From the NCBI GenBank assembly GCA_019009955.1, contig CM032229.1:151415001-151479000 (forward strand): a DNA stretch of 64,000 nt, in the 5' to 3' direction. The translations under genes and the position numbers were made by a program. Below the pieces are notes generated by a model, which was given only the letters and a program-made list of their open reading frames with translations, had not been told where the DNA came from and made no database searches. Below, piece by piece: positions 35,973 to 47,155 of the stretch; the first letter of the stretch is position 1, and each line of letters opens with the position of its first letter. This DNA comes from Riptortus pedestris (taxonomy: Eukaryota; Arthropoda; Insecta; Hemiptera; Alydidae).

Positions 35973-38315
35973 AGACAATAAAAAACAGCTTTATGGTCAA
36001 GTAAGGGACGCCATGTTAGACGAGTTGATCATTTCGTAACGAACACTATGAAAGGAAGAATTTTATATAATAATCAGGACGTTCCTGATCTGGCCAAAGT
36101 AATCCAGAACAATTTTTTCTTGAAGTTATACTATGTAATAAAGAGCAGTCATTTATAAATGAATGATTTGGAGTGTTTTCCCTCAAGGCAGGATATTTTA
36201 TTCCACCCGATATGAAGAAATAATAACTATACTTTTAGAAGTTAATAAGTAATACATGATTACGCATTTTATTCAGCAGCCCTTCCATAAACACCAGAAT
36301 CAGCATACTTTCTTGCAAATTCATCAGATCGAGAGGAAAGCCAGTTCCCTCCTTTAATCAGAAAATAGGGTTAGCACTTATAATTTTTTATTTTCTTATT
36401 TATTTTGTCATTTTCACAAATTTTTGGAAAACTATCAAACCACGTAATTTGGAGAACCTCCAAAAACAGAACCAGCAATGGAACAAGGAAGACCTGTGCG
36501 AATAAGAAATGCAGGAGAACTTGATTGTTTTTCTTATGAAGTCTTCGAGATGCAATCCAGAATTGAAGTATTGTGCCAAGTGAAAATGACGTTAAAGGAC
36601 CCTTTACCTGATCGAAAATGGGAAAAGGTAATTAAAAAAAGGTTAGGGGAAAAATAGAGTGTATCTGATACTTCAGAGAAAAAAATCGTAATGTTTATAT
36701 TCCATATTAAATAAAGACTAGAAAACCAAAATTTGCCAAATAAAAAGAAAATAACAAGAGCAACTGTGACACTCGACGATTTGCTGAAACAGTTTCAAGC
36801 TCGAGAGTCCAGTAAGTTCTAAAATGATGTTAAATGCCTCCAACTGGGATTTTGCGGTGGGCTGAATTTTATCATTACTAAAGATGGAACCTCTCACAGT
36901 GATTGATGTGATTGATCAAATTAAGGATAGGTGGGTACAATAGTTCAAACAACTATCAAATGTAGAGACCGTTTAAACGACGTGTGCTCTTATTATTGAA
37001 CTAACTAAGGGTGGTGGCATTGTGGAAACTAAGCGAAGAGGCTTAGACGAAAAAATGTAAACTCTTGAAAATCAAGATAATAATAGTCTCCTAGGTCTGA
37101 TAATACTCCAAAACTAGTTAAACATGCAGGAGATAACTTGTTAAAAAGTCGAGAAAAGAGAGTATCATGAGTGCCTATTCATAAAAATGGCAACAGACAA
37201 AAATTCGAAAACAACAGTGTTAGGGAGTGAATATTATAAGGGAAGATTGTTATATTTATATCACTTTGTAATTGTATGTTATAGGTTATGTGTAAAAAAG
37301 ATATTTTGTAGATTCACAAGACAGGCTTTTGTCCTTGGCAGTCATGAGATGAGGAATAAAGAGACACATTCTGATGAAACATGCTAAATCTTTTTTTTGT
37401 GCTTAAGAACAAACAGAAAAAAACGCTCTTATCCTTAGCACATAAGACACCGTTTGTGGTCATGAATGCAAGAGGATAATACTGATGGATGGCATGGGTT
37501 CTGAGAGAGTACAGAACCGTCCTCGTTGGAGGAAACAAACCCCAAATTAGGAATTTGATTAAAACAACCGTTTCGGTAGAAGAGAAGAAACAAAGCAAAG
37601 GAACCGGGATCAGTAAAAAGGCCTTATTGTACACTTCTAATGGAGCTCCGACTCTGAAAGTCCACTGCGCATTATTTAAAGCATTACTAGAAGACAAGAC
37701 CTCTTTATTGATCCTGATCAATTGGTTCCCCTACCATCCAGCATCTTGGGGGAAAACGAAGAAAATGTTAATATTAAAATTGGATACATTATATTTGGAA
37801 AAGTGAAGGTTTTGCTGCAAAGAAAGCATAACGACCACTTAAAAAACTGATAGTAGAATTAATGTTGATAGAAGAATAGCACTTATAACCTGGCCTTTCA
37901 ACGCCAAAAGAGTGTTTTAACAAACAAGGATATAAGCATGGATAACAAAAAAAAGTTGTTTGCTAAGTCATTCGTTTTGTGTGTACTGATGTACTGGAGC
38001 AAAAGTTTGTCTCAGAAAAGGTAATCTAATAGATTAGTGTTTTCAAGGCGCTGTAGAAAAAGAGGGTGAACTTTCTTAGGAATATCTTAAGACATCACTA
38101 TTTCGTTACAAATGTATTTGAAGGTATGGTTATTGGGCTCTGGAGAAGAGAAAAGCCTGAAAAATCATTTTTGGAGGACATCAAACCTGTTATGGATTTC
38201 TATGAGTATAGTAATATGAAGAGATCAGCTTCCGAAAGATCCCAATGGGTGCAACTCGAAAGCGTAGGCCTTTTTATCATTAAGATGATTTGTAAATGAA
38301 GCAAACCTGTATATG
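35973..38315. other. Unresolved region with decayed coding-like stretches
   Basis: Plus-strand pieces read as protein-like segments broken by stops: about 36478-36655 starts MEQGRPVRIRNAGELDCFSY and runs 58 codons, and 36890-37070 and 38066-38299 have similar character. No domain was recognised, so gag-like or host pseudogene remains are equally possible. At 37640-37745 the sequence matches, reversed, the outer left arm of the inverted-repeat element at 39905-41055 ('gactctgaaagtccactgcgcatt', 'tattgatcctgatcaattgg', 'accatccagca'), so part of the region is another copy of that element's end. Confidence 0.35.
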
Positions 38316-38869
38316 AAAAAGTCCGTCACGCAGGGTCTGCGTAAACTAAGCAGATTTCCCACTAGAAGTTTTACAACAGAGAAATCTGCTTAATAACAAC
38401 TGTAGTAGTAAGAAACCTCTAAACCTAAAACATTATTTAGGGCGTAATAACCCAGTAATTTCTAGCCCCAAAAAACAATTAACCTAACCTCTAAACCTAT
38501 TCACGAGGGACGAATAGTTATAGAAACGGCCGCCAGAGCTCTCGGCGGAAAGTCCGAACATAGCCTACTGGTGACCACACGCAGAATACAAATGCAAATA
38601 TCTCGGTTAATATTCATGATACAGAATAAATGTATAGAACAATATTTATAGTAAATTTAGTTTGAAATAAGATTTATTCTACACAATTTTTCGATCCGAC
38701 GCATAATAACGGAGATATTTTGAATTTTCAAAAATCCCCCCTCTAAACCCCCCTCCCACTGGTCCAATTTCAGCCATTAACGAACTTGATCTTCCTTTTT
38801 ACATAAAACGATTAAATTCCGAGTTTGGTAAAGATCAAACAAAAATTGCGACCACTAGAGCGTTAACAG

Positions 38870-38923
<54 letters not shown>

Positions 38924-39045
38924 GAACGGACCTCATTTTCGTCATCTCCTGGGTAGGATCGATGGACATTTGAAGAAATTTTTCGAAAATCGAGTCATGA
39001 GTACGACCTCAATAGCTGATTTCCCTTAAGGGAAATCTGCTAAAA
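38316..39045 (-). mobile_element. AGCAG element, complete short form (reference copy)
   Basis: This copy, of about 730 bp, is the best preserved. From the left it has AAAAAGTCCGTCACGCAGGG, CTGCGTAAACTAAGCAGATTTCCC, a fold-back AAATCTGC, 'aacctctaaacctattcacgaggga', 'cataataacggagatattttgaatttt', 'gaccactagagcgttaacagacaa', (AT)n about 38876-38918, 'gaacggacctcattttcgtcatctcctgggtaggatcgatgg' and the perfect palindrome GATTTCCCTTAAGGGAAATC before TGCTAAAA. It closely matches 6606-7339 outside the microsatellite. Confidence 0.85.
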
Positions 39046-39835
39046 GGTATTCACCCTAATTATAGATAGGCATATCTTTATCAAAACTCATTTTGTTGTG
39101 AGGTTCCACCAGTAGGTCAATATTCCCTTTTTAAGCGAGAGGAGAAAGCGCACTTACAGGAACATTTGAAATACATAACATTTCCGAGATAGAAAACGTT
39201 TCCAGTTCCATATGTAGACCAAGTCCAAATCTGTTTTCCTAACTGTTTCTACCTGAACAACGAAGGGCCTCACCGACAAGGGATAGTTATGCTGATTTTA
39301 TGTAAACCGAATCATGCATCATGTAATGGTTGTACATGGAGCTGCATATACAGGCAGGATCTATTATCCAGGCATCTAGTGTGGAGCAGCTGTTCACATC
39401 TAGCGTAATGAGGATCCTCTTAGCATTTCTGATTGTGCAGCCGATGGAATGTCCAGTCTGGCCTCTAATTAGTTTTCTCTTTTAATGGTATAGGTGCACG
39501 AAACGGCACAGGACTTAAGAGTATTAACGGTGTTCATTCCTTTTATTGTTTTAATTAATTGACACTGCCATTTCGCATTGATAGAATTCAAATTTAGGTC
39601 TGACTTTCAAATTTAAGTGAGTTCCATGTGCAGTTATTAATTAGAAGTGTGAACACTGTTATTTTGATTCGTTCAAAGTTAAAATTTCGTTAAATGAATT
39701 TTTTGTAATGTTATAATTAGTACGTTAGAGTTAACAAGCAACACATGCCATTTCAGTATTAGTAAGAGATTTTCTTAACACAAAAAATACAAGAAAACTA
39801 AATGTTAACAGCAATTTAAAGAAGTGCGATATCTG
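39046..39835. other. Unique sequence, no gene supported
   Basis: Composition is balanced between 39230 and 39480, with no recognised motif or long reading frame. Confidence 0.3.
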
Positions 39836-39904
39836 AAATCACTATAGTGTCTATAACCAATGTTGTCGTCGAAGTTATTGGAAACAATACGTATTGCATA
39901 GATT
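39836..39904 (+). repeat. Short dispersed repeat, left part of filled site
   Basis: It matches 34970-35040 and ends with TATTGCATAGATT (39892-39904), the left copy of a 13-base target duplication. The right part of the repeat continues at 41056. Confidence 0.75.
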
Positions 39905-41055
39905 ATCTCTGGAATATGCTGGATGGTAGAGGAACCAATTGATCAGGATCAATAAGAAGGCCAAGTCCTCTACTGTTTTTAATAGAGTGCACTTTCGGAG
40001 TCAACGCTCCATCCTCAGTGCCTGCTGACAAACACAAACCCCGAGTTAATTTAACATTCACAGCATGGCCAAAGGCAAAATAAACAACAGTCATAAAAAC
40101 ACACACAACAGTCATAAAAACAAATACAATATAAATAGTAAAAACAATGTTAATTCTTAAAACTAGTCCACTAATAAAAATATAAAGCCAAAACAATAAA
40201 AAAAACAATGATAAGCATATGTCAAAAACTATAAATAAAATTAAAAACTAAAAAAGTACCTAAATTTCAGATTTATATGGAAAACATATCACAGTGGGTG
40301 AGAACCTCTGAAAAAACCACCCAGAGGAACTGTAAGAGACATCTAAAAAATAAACAAAACCCCCATACTATTAATAGAGAGAAGATGAAGGAGGTACCTG
40401 ATTAAAGCTGCATTGCCTAGACCACGACCGCCGGGTGACTAAACCTCTATCCCCGTAGAGAAGACAGGGCACCGACATGTCGCAGCCTTGCTACCTCCTT
40501 CTTATTAATATTCCGATCTTCATTCGCCTGTCTCGATATTCATTGCTGTATGAGGAGAAGAAGGGCAAAAGATTAAATACGGCCGAGGGGCTGCATATAA
40601 GGCTGGACAAACAGGCGAATGGAGATCGGAATATTAATAAGAAGGAGGAATCTAAATCTGAAATTTAGGTAGTTTTTTAGTTTTTAATTTTATTTATAGT
40701 TTTTGACATATGCTTATCGTTGTTTGCTTTTATTATTTGACTTGTTATTAGATTTTTTATTGTTTTGGCTTTAATTTTTAGTAGTTGACTAGTGATTAGA
40801 TTTTATATTTTTATTAGTTGACTAGTTTTAAGAATTAACATTGTTTTTACTATTTATATTGTATTTGTTTTTATGACTGTTGTGTGTGTTTTTATGACTG
40901 TTGTTTATTTTGCTTTTGGGCATGCTGTGAATGTTAAATTAACTCGAGGTTTGTGTTTGTTAGCAGGCACTGAGGATGGAGCGTTGACTCCGAAAGTGCA
41001 CTCTGCATTATATTAAAAAACAGTATAGGACTTGGCCTTCTTATTGATCCTGATC
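39905..41055. mobile_element. Inverted-repeat element inserted in a dispersed repeat, 13-bp target duplication
   Basis: Arms of about 334 bp (39941-40274) and 402 bp (40653-41054) are inverted copies; the right arm has about 70 bp extra, and the left arm has about 35 bp of outer sequence lacking in the right. A second inverted repeat of 38 bases with one mismatch (40494-40531 and 40611-40648) lies inside. Each arm carries CACTGAGGATGGAG-loop-CTCCGAAAGTGC (minus 39986-40020, plus 40966-41001). The flanks are TATTGCATAGATT and TATTGTATAGATT. Unequal arm ends and a long target duplication fit Penelope-like retroelements better than a cut-and-paste foldback, but no protein is encoded. Confidence 0.65.
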
Positions 41056-41125
41056 TATTGTATAGATTGTGTTATTACTCGAATATTAATTGAGTTGAAT
41101 GTTTACTTTTGTTTTCTGCCTTCCA
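41056..41125 (+). repeat. Short dispersed repeat, right part of filled site
   Basis: It starts with TATTGTATAGATT (41056-41068), the right copy of the target duplication, and continues 'gttattactcgaatattaattgagttgaatg', matching 35028-35097. Confidence 0.75.
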
Positions 41126-41400
41126 AGCCCGAGAAGAACACGAATTATTTAAAATATTTACAGATCTGGTCTGCTGATTACTGCCTCCTATGGTTCAAAT
41201 TGTACAAAATAATAGAATGACTTGAATAAATGAAGAAACTTTTTATCCTTCTCATTCAAACCTCTTAGATGAATAGTAATATCACAGTTATAAGACATCC
41301 TCGGAATATATATGGGAAGGTTAGCCAATCAAGTCAAATGAACATACTTTCAAGCGTTTCAATCCCTTAGCTTTTTTCAAGAGGATACCTTTAACAATAT

Positions 41401-41907
41401 AAAAAAAGTCCGTTAAGTAGGGCTGCATAAAATAAGCAGATTTCCCACGTGAAGTTTTACAAGACAGAAATCTGCATACTACGAGTAGAAACTGGTCTCT
41501 AAACCAAGTTCACGGGAGCCGAACAGTTACGGCCGAACTAGCTTTCGGAGACTTACGAATAGAGCAGACCTCAGCCGATCTCATCTCGACCGTTATCCGC
41601 ACACACTTAATAAAAATACAAATGTCTCGGTTAATATTCAAGAAAGAGAATCAATTTACATAACAATATTTATAGTAAATTTAATTTGGAATAAGATTAG
41701 CTCTATACAAATTTCGATCCGTCGTATAGGAACGGAGATATTTCGAATTTTCTAAATTCCCCCTCTATACCCTCCATCCCACAGGTCCGATTTCAGCCAT
41801 TAACGAACTTGATCTTTTATTTTCCTTAAAACGATTTAATACCGAGTTTGGAAACGATTAAAAAAAATGTCGACCGCTAGAGTGAACCCTTAAGGGAAAT
41901 CTGCTAA
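41401..41907 (-). mobile_element. AGCAG element lacking the microsatellite block
   Basis: The left end is AAAAAAAGTCCGTTAAGTAGGG with CTGCATAAAATAAGCAGATTTCCC. The core is normal up to 'gaccgctagagtgaac' and then jumps directly to CCCTTAAGGGAAATCTGCTAA, deleting the (AT)n and about 150 bp of the 5' block. Confidence 0.75.
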
Positions 41908-42234
41908 TACCTTAAAAATTAATGACATGTGTTAATATAAATAAGAGCACCTGTTTTATTTGTTGTTTATAACACTGAATGAGCATATTAACTATATTAC
42001 AACCGAGGACTTCGGTTATTGACCGTTTTTTCATTTTTCTGTCCGACGTTTTGCTAGTCATGCTTCTGTCACCCGTAGGGCTCTCACTGAAACTAAGCGA
42101 GACTCAGAGAGGGGCACTGAAGATGCAAGAAATATGTCAAGCGAAATGTCGACCAGAAACTTGAAGACGCAGTAAATACTTGAAGCCTCGATTGTAATAA
42201 GGACAAGGACCGTGAAAGTCTACGAGTATATTTA

Positions 42235-42668
42235 AAAAAGTCTGTCTCGCAGGGGCTGCGTAAACCAAGCAAATTTCTCCAGTGAAGGTTTACAATGGAG
42301 AAATCTACATACTAGTAACACTTACCTCCACCCTGAGTAAATACAAACGGTAATGAAAAATCTTCCAATGAATTTTAATTAGCTCCCAAAAGGAAAGCGT
42401 CTGAATTGTAAACAAACAGGTATGCCAACAACTCAGAGCTGAACAGATAGATAGACATATTCTTCAACGGAAAGAAACACGATTACTATAATATATCTGA
42501 ATATAATATATTAACTGTATTGCAAACTATTTATTTATATCTAGTACTGTAATTTATAAAGAATAATTGCAGCCATTAACGAACTTGATACTTCTTTTTG
42601 CATAAAACGAATAAATACGAGTTTGGTAACAATCAGACAAAAATTACGACAGCAAAAGCGTCAGCAGG

Positions 42669-42728
<60 letters not shown>

Positions 42729-42801
42729 AATTATTTTTGAACGGACCTCATTTTCGTCATCCCCTGGGTAGAATTGAACTGATTTAAGGGAAATCTGCTA
42801 A
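42235..42801 (-). mobile_element. AGCAG element, internally deleted copy
   Basis: It starts AAAAAAGTCTGTCTCGCAGGGG with a 3' hairpin intact and 'gtttacaatggagaaatctacatactagtaacac'. It has an (AT)n (about 42672-42728), 'tttttgaacggacctcattttcgtcatcccctgggta', then a deletion to TTTAAGGGAAATCTGCTAA. Its proximal half resembles the copy at 63256-64000 ('aggaaagcgtctgaattgtaaacaaacagg'). Confidence 0.75.
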
Positions 42802-43825
42802 TAGTTATGTTTTGACAAAGCATGAAAGTTGAATTTAATATTTGAATGTGGGCCTATGATCCTAGCGAATTTAAGAAAGTACAAAAATAAAATTTAAAAC
42901 GGCAAATGTTTGACATCAGATGTTGGTAATATTTAGTATGTACTCTTATGGTTTTAACCAATAAAAAAAGAGCTAAGAGCTTGAAACGCGTAGTGTTTTA
43001 CTAATATCAAGTTAACACCACGAGTTGATATTACTGGATATGTGGAGCTGGACAATTGTGAATAAGCATAAAATAAATTAGAACCAATAAAAAACACGTT
43101 TGTAAAACACATGCTACTTTAAACGCTACGATTTTCCCCTTGGCATAATGATGAATTTCCGTAGCAAACAGGTGTTCTTAGTTGCAAATCTCTGCGCCTA
43201 GAGTCAGGAAGCACGGGATAATAGCTGCAGGTGAGCTTAAAGTGTGGAAAATGAATTACTGCTTAATAAACGTCGAAGTTAAACCAGGAGTTCAGGAAGG
43301 AATTTCATTGTTTATTTCGTTCGCTATGATTTAAATTTTTATTTACGTCATGAGTAATAGATAAAGAATTAACTTAATTTGTTCAATGGAATTCTCTTTT
43401 CCAAATGGTATAAGAAGCTGATCAATTAATTACAAGGAACACCAGAAGTAACGAACAGAAGATACTAAAATAGTTTAGGTAAAGCCACCTTATAAAAATA
43501 AAATAAAAGTTAAAAAAAATCTACAGTCATGGAAGATATAAGTGGATGTATTTACGACCATAGTAAATAATCTCAGTTTTTTCTGTCCTAATTTGAAAGA
43601 AATGCGTCCCAAAATCCATTGTTGCCAAAAACACGCACACTTCCAAATATTAACATTGGATGTATCTTAAAGCTACCGAGAACAAAGATATACAAATTCT
43701 ATTAACCAAAAAATAAATCGGCCACAAAATCTACCTAAAACAACTGTTGCTTCACTAGTTTTCACCACATTATTATTGTAGTTTTAATGACATAGTTTTA
43801 AAATGTTTTAAATTTTGTAATAATA
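42802..43825. other. Unique sequence, no gene supported
   Basis: Around 42955-43000 the text CCAATAAAAAAAGAGC, 'taagagcttgaaacgcg' resembles the recurrent hairpin-GAAAC motif in weaker form. Otherwise it is AT-rich and featureless. Confidence 0.3.
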
Positions 43826-44446
43826 CTAGCTGACCCGACAGACGTTGTACTGCATGAAATTTCAAGCGATTAGGATATTAAATTTAATAATATTATGCTT
43901 AAAACAAAACCTACTTTTTATAACACAAACAGAAAATGAAATATCGCGAATTTTTTATTCAGGCCTCCCTTATAACCCCCACTCCCGTTCGAACCTAAAA
44001 AATTTAATATACCTTATAATCATGGAAGAGTTAATGCTAATTTCCATATAGAGTTTTGTTAAGTTTGGTTCAATCGTTCTTGCCCAATAAAATTGTTGGC
44101 TCCCACATTACTTGTTTAGTGTATATCTCGTTTATACTTTGTTTTACGACAAAAGTGAATATAACAAAAGTTACTCTAAATAACAAAATAAATAACTTTT
44201 ATCCTGAGCAAAACCGTTTATTTGCCGAAAAACCAATAGGAAACGAAATATCGCTATTTTTAATTTTAGCCCTCTCTTACACCCCCACTCCTGCTCCATC
44301 TGCCAGGCTGATTTGCGAATCTAACCCATCCAGGGCGCCACCCAAACGCCCAAAAAAAAACCCCAAAAAAATCATTCAAATCGGTGCAGCCATTCAGGAG
44401 GAGTTCAGTGACATACACATGTACAGTAGAATTATATATATAAAGA
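43826..44446 (-). mobile_element. Non-autonomous Helitron (CTAG family), complete reverse copy
   Basis: On the minus strand it begins TCTTTATATATATAATTC (right end, 44446), runs through TGTATGTCACTGAACTCC, the 'gatttgaatgatt' and 'gcagatggagcaggagtggg' blocks, and ends GTCTGTCGGGTCAGCTAG at 43826, followed by T. It has the same family and order as 25150-25806; here the (AT)n is very short. The 139-codon plus frame inside is an artefact of this repeat. Confidence 0.8.
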
Positions 44447-44923
44447 AAACAAATTTTTTGATGATATGCAATTAATATGAATTTAATATCCACTGTCAAT
44501 GTTGTAACTCTTTGGAATTCAATTATACGAGCGGAAAATAATTGCCAGTTGCCCAAAATTTTTCCTCAGTTACTTGGGCTTCCATAATTACTTCCCTTAT
44601 TAGGTCAACATTTTTTATATAAATTTATAAGTATTGTGGAATCTGATTTGGGAAACATATTATTCAGTGGATAATTATTGGTGGTGGTTTATTATTTTTT
44701 ATGTATTGACTAGTCATTCAGTTTTGTCTTTGTTAAGAAGAAGTGTAAGTAAAACTCATGTACAAACATTTAACACGTAAAGCATAGCACCTGTGACTCT
44801 GTTGGGTGTCTGAAACCTTCTGGATTGTCCTAGTTCTCTACAGAGAAGGACAAATACATAAAAGAGACATTGCTGATAATGCGCAGAAAGATGTGATTCT
44901 TCTGATAGTTCCATTTTATTTAA

Positions 44924-46044
44924 CTCTTAGTCAGTCGCGCCCCTCTTACTAGCGTAAGAAGTCGCGCGGGGGGTGAAAGTGTATTTTAGTCTCCCCCTTG
45001 GTGGCGCATGATGACAACGGTGGACATTTTGTTTTTCTAACTTCATCTTTCTTAACACTTTAAAATTTCCAAAATACGCTATCGGTGATTTCAAGCGAGG
45101 GCGGAGATTTCGTTTACGAAACAAGATGGCAGCGGAGTGGGGGACCAAATTACACTTTAGCCGTACGGGGTCCAACAGAGCCCCAACAGTTTCTATTTTT
45201 TTATTTTCCCAATAAGGTAGGGTATTTTATAGTTAAATTTATGATGACCAAATATATTTAATTTATTAATACATACAAAAAGTTAGGAAATATATGTATT
45301 TTAATCAAAGTATATCAACTTACCAGGAAAATAAAAATAAACTTTTATTACATGAAGAAAATCAATATTTAAAAATAAAAATAAACTATAAAATACACTT
45401 TGAAGAAAAAGTAACTTTAAAGCAGTATAAAGCGTGTAAATAATGATTCACAACACTTGTCGCATAACAATTTATGGTGACTTCCACATGCAAATTTAGA
45501 GCAGGAAGAACAGCTGGGAGTTTTTTTACGGTCCTTTTCTCTACTGCATATCTCGCAGCGCTGTTTTTTTCTTACTGAACGCTTTGGTTCTTTTACTGAC
45601 CATGTATACCCATTTTTACCTTTCACAAGAAGTTCTGTACCAGGAGTAAAAGAAGTTCCTGCTTCGTCTGCAGAACCAGCGTCCTCCTCAGTATTGTAGT
45701 CATCGTTACGTAGTTTCTGAGCCAGTCTCTCCTCCCAAAACTTCTCCAGCCTCTTCAAAAATATCTTCCTGCAGTAACTGTGTAATTTTAGCACATACAT
45801 AGTCGTCCGGAAGCCACAAAGAGTTGACTAATGGTTTTTTAGACATGCAACGCAATCAGTCGCGTGGGCCCGATAGACCTCAAAGCTAGTTTATCTCGTA
45901 ATGTGATCAAGAAAGGGAGACAATTGCACCTGGTCATAAGAGAGGCTACGGAGACAGGAAGCTAGCTGAGGTGAGTGCAAGTTCAGTCATGAACGATTGG
46001 CATGATGTTGTTTGTCCATCAGATCCCGCGCGACTAACTAAGCG
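44924..46044 (-). mobile_element. piggyBac deletion derivative, 1121 bp
   Basis: The left end reads TTAA then CTCTTAGTCAGTCGCGC. The right end, reversed, reads TTGA then CGCTTAGTTAGTCGCGC: a terminal inverted repeat of 17 bp with three mismatches if the site is included, and TTAA/TCAA as a mutated TTAA target duplication, the piggyBac signature. Extra GTCGCGY motifs near 44957 and 45855 look like sub-terminal repeats. It encodes only the two ends of a transposase (next entry). The element is non-autonomous. Confidence 0.7.
45417..45846 (-). pseudogene. piggyBac transposase remnant: N-terminus joined to C-terminal zinc-binding domain
   Basis: The reading starts at the ATG at 45846 (MSKKPLVNSLWLP) and stays open to a stop at 45706; one frameshift near 45712 moves it into a frame open to 45417. 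The N-terminal part is acidic (TEEDAGSADEA) and followed by KGKNGYTWSVKEPKR, the G..W.....P element that precedes the catalytic domain in piggyBac transposases. Directly after comes a cysteine-rich end: RCEIC, SC..C, ACGSHH, LCDKC, matching the C-terminal domain that binds the element's ends. The whole DDD catalytic region, several hundred residues in normal transposases, is absent. It cannot be an active transposase. It could at most bind DNA, and the frameshift argues that it is simply decaying. Confidence 0.65.
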
Positions 46045-46230
46045 TCAACAATGTCAATGAAGAAAGGAAATAAAGGCGAACCACCAGACATCAAGGTTTG
46101 GAGAAGCATACGTAAATAAAATGAAAGAAGAAAAACGCAGGGTCTACGTAATCTATAGAAATTTCCTACATGGAAAATCTCTATCTGCATTTCCTGGAAA
46201 GGCACGTAACTGATGACGCCATTGAACACG

Positions 46231-46357
46231 TTTTAGCAGATTTCCCTTAAGGAAAATCAGCTATTGAGGTCGTACTCATGACGCGATTTTCGAAAAATTT
46301 CTTCAAATATTCGCCGATGCTACCCAGGAGATGACGAAAATGAGGTCCGTTCAAAAT

Positions 46358-46444
<87 letters not shown>

Positions 46445-47155
46445 CTGTCAACACTAGCGGTCGCAATTTTTGTTTGATCATTACGAAACTCGATATTTAA
46501 CCGTTTTATGTAAAAAGACAGACCAATTTTGTTAATGGCTGAACTCGGACTAGAGGGGGGGGGGTGAGGCGGGTATGTTCGAAAATTCAAAATATCTCCA
46601 TTATTATGCATCGAATCGAAATTTTATAGAACCAATCTTATTGCAAAGTAAATTTACTATAAATATTGTTATATACATTTATTCTCTATCTTCAATATTA
46701 ACCGAGATATTTGCATTTTTATGAAGTCTGTGATCGGATATAGTTCGGGTATAGGTCGGCCATTTCCGTCATGCTTGGCTCAGGTGGGAGTCCTCTTCTA
46801 ACCTTACCTGTCGTTTCTAACCTTACCTGTCGTTTCTAACCTTACCTGTCGTTTCTAACCTTACCTTACCTTCGTTACTTTGTGAGATTTATGCAAATAC
46901 GTTCTGTTCATCCGTTCCTCTCCCCCTTCTTTAGTTCTTGGACTACTAAAATTTGAGTTATTAAAATATAAATTATTCTTACAATTCAGAAGCCGTTTCA
47001 GTTGGGAATTTATTTTAATTAACTGAAAGTTTTCTCATTACCGTTTGTATTTAATCACGGTGGTATTGTGTTACCAGTATGCAGATTTCTCTATTGTAAA
47101 ACTTCACATGGGAAATCTGCTTAGTTTACGCAGCCCCTGAATGACAGGCTTTTTC
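46231..47155 (+). mobile_element. AGCAG element, complete long form with 19-bp tandem repeat
   Basis: The 5' end TTTTAGCAGATTTCCCTTAAGG, 'cagctattgaggtcgtactcatgacgcg', a long (AT)n (46360-46441), 'ctagcggtcgcaatttttg', a G-run, 'aatatctccattattatgc', 'atattaaccgagatatttgcat', then a tandem array of the 19-base unit CTAACCTTACCTGTCGTTT (46798, 46817, 46836, partial at 46855), and the 3' end GGGAAATCTGCTTAGTTTACGCAGCCCC-TGAATGACAGGCTTTTT. The repeat part corresponds to 355-395 in the first copy, where only one and a half units exist. Confidence 0.8.

Noticed and set aside
37314..37721. 135-codon minus-strand protein
   Set aside because: It overlaps an equally long plus frame and a copy of the inverted-repeat element's end; no motif supports either strand.
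39903..40208. Membrane-like 101-codon minus protein
   Set aside because: It lies entirely in one arm of the inverted-repeat element; hydrophobicity follows from T-rich sequence.
40966..41001. A working hammerhead ribozyme
   Set aside because: The core-like CTGANGA and GAAA are present, but the cleavage strand and stem III partner could not be found, so it is listed only as a motif finding.
44927..45175. 82-codon minus frame at the piggyBac end
   Set aside because: It sits in the terminal and sub-terminal repeat region beyond the transposase stop; such regions are non-coding in piggyBac elements.
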